From Artocarpus heterophyllus (Eukaryota; Streptophyta; Magnoliopsida; Rosales; Moraceae), in NCBI GenBank assembly GCA_025403435.1, contig CM046333.1, positions 34,555,521 to 34,619,520 on the forward strand: a stretch of 64,000 nucleotides of DNA. The letters are read 5' to 3'. Positions 57,893-64,000 of the stretch are shown piece by piece (positions within the stretch are counted from its first letter, which is position 1; each line of letters begins with the position of its first letter). Below the pieces are notes generated by a model. That model was not told the origin of the DNA, made no database searches, and saw only the letters and a program-made list of their open reading frames with translations. Position numbers and translations under genes: made by a program.

Positions 57893-58257
57893 CACTAGTA
57901 GAAATTATATATTACAACAATTTATGAAAAACCGTCGTTTTAAGTGTGGGAAAAAAATGTGGAGGAGAATAAAAAATACAAAAACCATTGTAGAAATTGG
58001 AGTTTTTATGATGGTTTTTTTAATAAGCTTACATGATAGATTTTAGCAAAAATTGTCATGTATGCTAGACTTTACATGATAGTTTTTGCTAAAAACTATC
58101 ATGTAAATTCTTGTTTTTTTTTTTTTTTCCTAAGCCTATGATGTTTGCATTGTTAGATTTAAGGTTATGTTTTTGTGATATCCACCTCATATTTGATGAA
58201 AATCTTCTATGATCATCACAGTGTTGTAACTTAGTTTTAATGTTAGTATTGTAAATC

Positions 58258-58780
58258 AGTTAGAGAGCACGCCATGGCTCTTTTCGCATTTTTAGATCAA
58301 GCACCAAATGGGAAAGTATTCTTTGTGCCATACAACGTTGGGGAACATTAAATGTTGGTACTTATTGAACCATAGGAGGACCAAGTTTTTTAGTTTGAAC
58401 TGCTTGGAAATAAACCATGTCAAGATTTTGTGAAAGTTACTAGTTGGTAAGTGCGATTTTTTTGTTGTAAATAAAGGTTTGATATATATATATATATATA
58501 TATATATTACATTATTGTGTTTAATTCTTCTTTATTTTGACGAATCTTTAGGGCCCTTAATCATTGGAAAGTTGCAAAAAGAGATGGTGCAACACATCAA
58601 CCGGGTGGTAAAATAGTTTATAAATGTCGCAAGTGCCCAAGACAACCCAACAACATTAAATGTGGTTTTTTTGTTTTACATTACATACAGGATATGCTTT
58701 TTACAAAGAATGGTATGGTTGAGCTTGTAAGAAAGAAGTTTTACACTAGTGATGATTTACTTGAGATTAAAATTGAGTAG
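58258..58780 (+). pseudogene. Ulp1/C48-like domain fragment of the small CACTA element
   Basis: Two parts separated by an intron (about 58442-58551). The first (about 58268-58440) has FFVPYNVGEH followed by a stop where Trp is expected. The second (about 58555-58780) has PRQPNNIKCGFFVLHYIQ, which keeps the Cys-Gly pair of the C48 nucleophile, and ends at a stop near 58778. Homologous to the region at 21300-21860, where the Cys is lost. The fragment lacks a start and a full protease fold. Confidence 0.6.
58483..58508. repeat. (AT)n microsatellite in the C48 intron
   Basis: About 13 AT units within the intron of the C48-like fragment. Confidence 0.85.
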
Positions 58781-59216
58781 ATAAACTATGTAAATAGGTT
58801 TATGTGCTTTTATGTAGTAGTCGAAATTTTTATGTACTTGAATATGTGTTGTAAACTTTTTGTTTTTGATGTGTTATTAAAATTTTTAAGTTAAATGTAA
58901 ATATATGATTTTGTAATCAGAGCCTTAGATTAATGGATAAGAAATGAGACTGGCCATGCTGTTAGAAATTAGAAATTTGATTTCTTTATTTTTGACCAAT
59001 TTTTCATAACGGTTTTTAATTTTGGTTTTGATAAAAACTATCGTGTAAGATGGTGGAAAACGCAACATATATGAACTTAAAATATATCTTATATGACAGT
59101 AAAAAGGGGTCATGTAAGCCTCGGTTTTTATTACAACGGACGATTTTTTAACCGTCGTGTAAACTTTTCACGATAGTTTTAAATGGTCGTGAAACAAACA
59201 ATTTGTCGTAGTGTTA

Positions 59217-61857
59217 GGTTTTAGTTTAATTCATTATATTTGCTTCTTTATGGTGTAGCGTGTGGCTTTAGTGGTATAGGTCTTTCGATTTTGATCGATC
59301 AAGTTTCTCTATATATTTGTGGAGATATTTTTAAAAGAGCTATATGTGTGTTCAAGATTTAGTGTGTCTTTTTGCATCTTTGGGTTCAAAACTTGATACA
59401 TGCTTTTCCCCCTTAAGCATATCATTGAATTCATACTAGTCAAATGAATTAATTTTCAGAGTCGTGTCTTTTTATGCTTTGCTTTTTCTTTTTTTTTTGT
59501 GTCTAAATTAATTAGTGTTTGTATTTCTTTAATTTGCAATACAATATATTTTTTTAATTGACAAAGCATTAAAAATTCCCCCAAAAATTCAAGGAGGTAT
59601 GTTATAGTTAATCAATTGTTATGTGCAAGACATTAAAAAAGAAAATATAGGTAAATTCAACTTACGTTCTCGTATATATGGAAAAAAAAAAGGCCCAATA
59701 TGCAAACAGTCGTAAGAGAAGATTGGTAACATTCATTATAAGTTATCATATAAATTAAAAAAAATAATCTCCAAGGTTATGCAAAGTTAAAAAACCCTAT
59801 AAATTTGCAGATGTCGCAGCATTGATTAGGTCCCAAGTTTTTGTCGTATCCGAAAAGTTTAGGACAGATTGAGAAACATGTGTTCATGAGGTGGGAGATA
59901 TTGTGGCAGACTATAGATTAAATTCTCCTTCTTTTGTTTGCACAGAAATGACGGATGCAAAGTTGTAGCGGCGCCACCAAAAAATTGGGTTGAAATGCAA
60001 GCATGGAAATTTGCAACTTTTAGTCGCTTTTACCCTTTAAGAAAAAAAAAGAAGAAGCATTTATTGTTTAAACCTATAAAGGATAGTGTGGGACAGGCCC
60101 GAGTTAGATCCTTTTTCTGGAGGTCTATGTGATTAGACACTGGGCAGTAAAAATGAGAGTCGAAAAGGCATCGAAAACAATTGCAAGCGTAAATTAAGTA
60201 TGCTCTATAATCATATCTTGCAAGACTATATTATAAAAATCGCACCAAACATTAGGAAAAAATATATATAGGAAGGACTCTTCACACACATATATATGTA
60301 CTATTGAGCAACTTTAATGGGTCTTATACAGCTTTTAATTAAAGTCAAAAGAAAAACATCTCATAACATGCGTTCTTAACTTACTACTATCGGAGAAGTT
60401 TGCCGACGTACACATTATATTTGTAATTTTTTTTTTTTGAATTTGGGGAGGCTGTATTCGAACTCTATATTACATGGTGTAGCGGGGTATGAAATTATGG
60501 TTATTTTTGAATTTCTAAATATGTATCAATTATTGAGGTGACAAAGGAGTGTTTTGTATATCAGTTGCTCTCCTGGATAATATTAGTTCAAAATGTGCAA
60601 TAAGTAAGCTATATAAACACACACATACATACATATTAAAGGGAAATTTGACTTTAAGTTTGCTTTTCTATTCCACTTTCTAAGCGTTCATCACGTTAAA
60701 TTCCATATGGATATTTGATTTTGAGTTTTCCACTCCCACTTGTACCAGAATACACTTATGTCCCATTGGAATCCTGCAAACAAAATCTCGTACCATGATA
60801 TGCATGGCCTACCTGTCCCCATTTGTTTACAATAATATTGTATTGCCACTTTTTTTTTTTTTCTTTTTACTATATTTTTGTTTAAAGTAAGAATATCACC
60901 CCTAATCAGGCATATCTTGACTACTGTTTATAGATCGTAAAACAAAAAAAAAAAAAATCTTGAGTTCAAGTCTAATGTTTAAGAATTAGATTGTCTTACT
61001 CTAAAGTCTAATCTCACTGCATTGTGTGAAATAATATCTTGCGCTAACGTGTTTGACGCATGATCGTGATCAAACTTTGGTTCTAATTATAACAGAGTGG
61101 AAGATTATATATATATGGATAGATTCTTATGCAAAAAGATATGATATTGGTTGACATCAGTTGCTGGCATCCTGTGGAAACAGAGGACTCGGCATATTCT
61201 TGCATTCATCAATTCCCACCAAAGTAAGACGCGACAAATTTAGTGGCTCTCAAAAGTAGACGGAACAAAAGATGGATGACATGTGGAGAAAAGAAAAATG
61301 AAAGATATTGCAATTGCAGAAATCAATAAAGCTGGTGGTTTAGTTTGGCCATGAAGAAAATTATTCCAGGGAATTATACATTAGTATTCTTGTTCATCGG
61401 TTTGAATTAGAAAAATTCTAAGTGTAATCTTTTACAGAGTTTGAATTGCAATATATAATTATTTTAAATTGATAGTTAAAACCGACAATCGAAACACTTT
61501 TTGAATAAATATGAACTTCTTCTAATTAATCCGCGAGTATACAATGAAGTTGAAAATATTGTACTTTTGAAACCAACCTCGTTAAAGGAAATAGGCATGC
61601 ACAAAGAAAGAAAGATAGACCAAAGCATCCTACCCTACAAATGAAAGAGTCCCTTGGTAATTGCCAACTATCAATAATATCAAATAATTCAAATCGTGAG
61701 TATAACTTTTATATACTTTTAAACGACAAGAAAATATTAGGAAATCTCAAGCAACAAAACAAGAATAAAGATATCTATATATATATGTATATGTATAGTT
61801 CTCATCCCTAAAGATGCGGACCATTCAAACCAACGTAACATTTTTTAATAAGACAAT

Positions 61858-61903
<46 letters not shown>

Positions 61904-63190
61904 CATAACATTAAATTTTGATTTTTCGTCTAAGAACGTTTCACTAATTTAGAGAGCTTAGGGTCTGTTTTAGCAGTTTTATAAAAAAAATAACGATTTT
62001 ATTCTTAGTGGGTTTTTTTTTTCTTGGAAAATCATATATTCTCTCGACTTAAAAATCTATAATTGCTCATATTCTCACAACAGTACAGAAACTAGCTTTG
62101 CACCATGAAAAATTCAGTTTCACACAAATTTATGGTTTTAGTCTAAAACACAAAATATTGACATTTTTGCTCTTAGAACCAAAAATAACTATTTTATATC
62201 AAAACGTCCAGTTTTTTAAAAGGATTAAACTTACAAAATCTTCTTGGTCAAAATCAACCAATTTTAAACATTTTCTTCATTTTACCATTTCAAAATTTTC
62301 ATAGTTAAATCTTGTAAAATCCATAACTTAAAATCTATGCGGAATTTTCACAAACCATTCACAAATTTTAGTAGTTTTGGCGAGATCTACAATTTTTGTG
62401 TCTCAACTTTTCCCAAAATCATTTATTTTCATGGAGTTTTGGCCCATTTTTAGTATGGCCAGTATTGAAATTAGGGTTTTTCTATATGTTTTGATTGTAA
62501 TTCGAGGAAACTTTTTCACAAAAGTGGTTCATCTCGACTTTAAATGAACCTCGTGTTTGTCAAAATAATCCGGCCTTTAAATTTGTCAAAAACTCAATTC
62601 ATCAAAAATTGTTTAAACTTTACATATTGTCAAAATGTATTCCATTAAGGGAGATGTGGAAATTTGTTAACCTTTGAGGTGTCCTTGTGGGTTCCATATA
62701 AACTTTTTAATAGTCTAAGTTTGCACTACGTAGTGTTTTTACTATACTATTGTACACTTTCCAATACTACCAGTATATGTCCTATACTGTTATAAGCTTC
62801 TTCAACATTCCATACTTATCCATATCATTCACAACATAATTTCAGTCCTGGTTAAGTTTGTATAATATAATTTCTATACTGCTTAACTTTATGCAATATA
62901 AGATCCATACTGTAAATTTTATGCAGTATAATCCTTATATTACATTATTTTAATACTGCTTAGTTTCCATATTGTATTTCTTATACTGTATAATTCTTAT
63001 TCTATGCAACTTTTGCTCTGCTTAATTCCTATATTGCATAATTTTCATATTTTTGATATAGTATTTTTCTTTTTTAGTATTTCTATCTCTTTAATTTGTT
63101 GCAATATATTCTGCAACAATTAAACTTTCTAGCTTATTTTCCCTTGCTTATTGACTAACTCTTATTTTCATATCTTTTATACTTTACTTA
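59217..63190. other. AT-rich intergenic DNA, no gene seen
   Basis: Nearly 4 kb without supportable genes. It has poly-A/T runs and an AT dinucleotide run (61862-61899). The short frames are low complexity and lack family motifs. Confidence 0.55.
61862..61899. repeat. (AT)n microsatellite
   Basis: About 19 uninterrupted AT units. Confidence 0.9.
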
Positions 63191-63353
63191 ATAGGCCGTT
63201 TGAAAGCATAGTTAGAACTATCAGTTACAACTGTAAACAATGTAAAGCTTTCATATGCTACAGTAAAAAAAAATTGCTATGGTATAGAGTTCTCACATGC
63301 TATAGTTTTCAAACGAAAACTGTTAGTTCTAACCATTTTTACAAACGGCCTAT
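63191..63353. mobile_element. Small terminal-inverted-repeat element (MITE)
   Basis: A perfect 12-bp inverted repeat, ATAGGCCGTTTG at 63191-63202 and CAAACGGCCTAT at 63342-63353, encloses 139 bp. The repeat extends imperfectly inward (GTTAGAACT near each end). Interior phrases TAAAGCTTTCATATGCTACAGT recur in worn form near 8690, 14040 and 50500. If the outer AT/TA is target sequence, a TA duplication would fit. No coding content. Confidence 0.7.
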
Positions 63354-63599
63354 AAGACTATGGCTTGATTTTTAAGTTTAAAAATCCCATATTAACTCTT
63401 ATAGAATTTGTCACAAAAAATTGGATTTAAATAATAATCCTCATGACACGTGTACTATTTAACATAATTCTTAAATATTAAACTTGTAATGAACTTGAGG
63501 ATTTCTCGAGTTTTACATTAGTCGACTCAATTAATCTAGAGAATGGCCTTAACTATAATTTTGATGACTCATCCTTCTGTCAACAACATATGATGCCAC

Positions 63600-63690
63600 T
63601 TGAGGCTAGCTCAAATGGTTGGGTGTGTGTGGGAGGATTTGTAACCAAGGTTCAAATTTTGGCAAAAGCTTATTTATAAAAAAACAACAT
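63600..63690 (+). mobile_element. tRNA-derived SINE-like fragment
   Basis: An A-box-like TAGCTCAAATGG at 63607-63618 and a B-box-like GGTTCAAAT at 63649-63657, about 30 bp apart, followed by an A-rich stretch. This is the layout of an internal RNA polymerase III promoter in plant SINEs. It does not fold as a tRNA, so a functional tRNA gene is rejected. Confidence 0.45.
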
Positions 63691-64000
63691 ACCATAATCA
63701 TGAAAATTTTAAGGAAAAATTTCATTGTGATCTACAACAAAATAGCCTAGCAAAAGGCACGTGGTCAAACAAATGTGAATCATCTTCAAATTGAAGAACC
63801 TAACCCTTATGATCAACACAAGTTCAAATTGCTCAAGATAATGACTCATATAGCAAAAAGAAAAGAGTTGTGATTAAACCAATAGATAATTCCTATGGCC
63901 ATTAAAAACCTCATCTTCTTTTCTTCTACAAATACTTGCTTAGACTTCACCATCATACATCTTTCTCTTGTAAACCATCTTCTCGCTTATTGTTTTGTGC

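Larger units (their letters stand above)
57893..59213 (+). mobile_element. Small CACTA element (deletion derivative), target duplication TTA
   Basis: Begins CACTAGTAGAAATT at 57893 and ends TTTGTCGTAGTG at 59213. TTA lies on both sides (57890-57892 and 59214-59216). Subterminal motifs AAAACCGTCGTTTT and AACCGTCGTGTAAAC match the larger element at 18116-22683, and its interior is related to the 3' third of that element. It lacks the TNP2 region, so it would need an outside transposase. Confidence 0.88.

Noticed and set aside
59938..60132. 64-codon frame near 60 kb
   Set aside because: It includes a poly-Lys run from an A-rich tract, and no motif or splice context supports a gene.
63600..63690. 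Functional tRNA gene
   Set aside because: A and B boxes are present, but no acceptor, anticodon or T-stem pairing supports a tRNA fold.

Overview
This window is nuclear DNA of a flowering plant, most likely a eudicot. It is AT-rich, its genes have introns, and it is dominated by nested transposons. The species cannot be told from the sequence. Only two ordinary host genes are visible, both on the minus strand. The first (171-6231, seven exons) encodes a 767-residue two-KH-domain RNA-binding protein of the plant far-upstream-element-binding-protein-like group. The second (14845-17400, three exons) encodes a complete 373-residue gibberellin 20-oxidase with all catalytic motifs. The 8.6 kb between them is AT-rich and holds simple repeats and worn repeat copies.

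Upstream of the gibberellin oxidase lies a tandem array of about 105-bp units. It is split by a 4.6-kb CACTA (En/Spm) transposon (18116-22683, target duplication TTT) carrying a decayed TNP2-type transposase and a Ulp1/C48-like domain. From 23902 to 50129 stands a Ty3/gypsy chromovirus (Tekay/Del type) with 2.16-kb LTRs, target duplication GGTAG, an initiator-tRNA-Met type primer site and a gag-pol frame that is open except where another element has entered it.

Two further LTR elements of one family (called LOG-LTR here) sit inside that gypsy element. One is at 26125-34295 (minus strand, duplication GAAAT) and the other at 36100-45084 (plus strand, duplication GAGAT, inside the pol frame). 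Neither has gag or pol. In the same order and spacing both carry two intact intronless ORFs: a 137-residue basic cysteine-rich protein that resembles carlavirus-type nucleic-acid-binding proteins, and a 216-residue LOG (LONELY GUY) family protein, the family that releases active cytokinins. This gene-carrying retroelement family is the most interesting object in the window.

The right-hand 14 kb has no recognisable host gene. It holds a probable 1-kb non-autonomous Helitron (51027-52023), a decayed CACTA element (53456 to about 57475), a 1.3-kb deletion-derivative CACTA (57893-59213, duplication TTA), a small inverted-repeat element (63191-63353) and a tRNA-like SINE trace near 63.6 kb.
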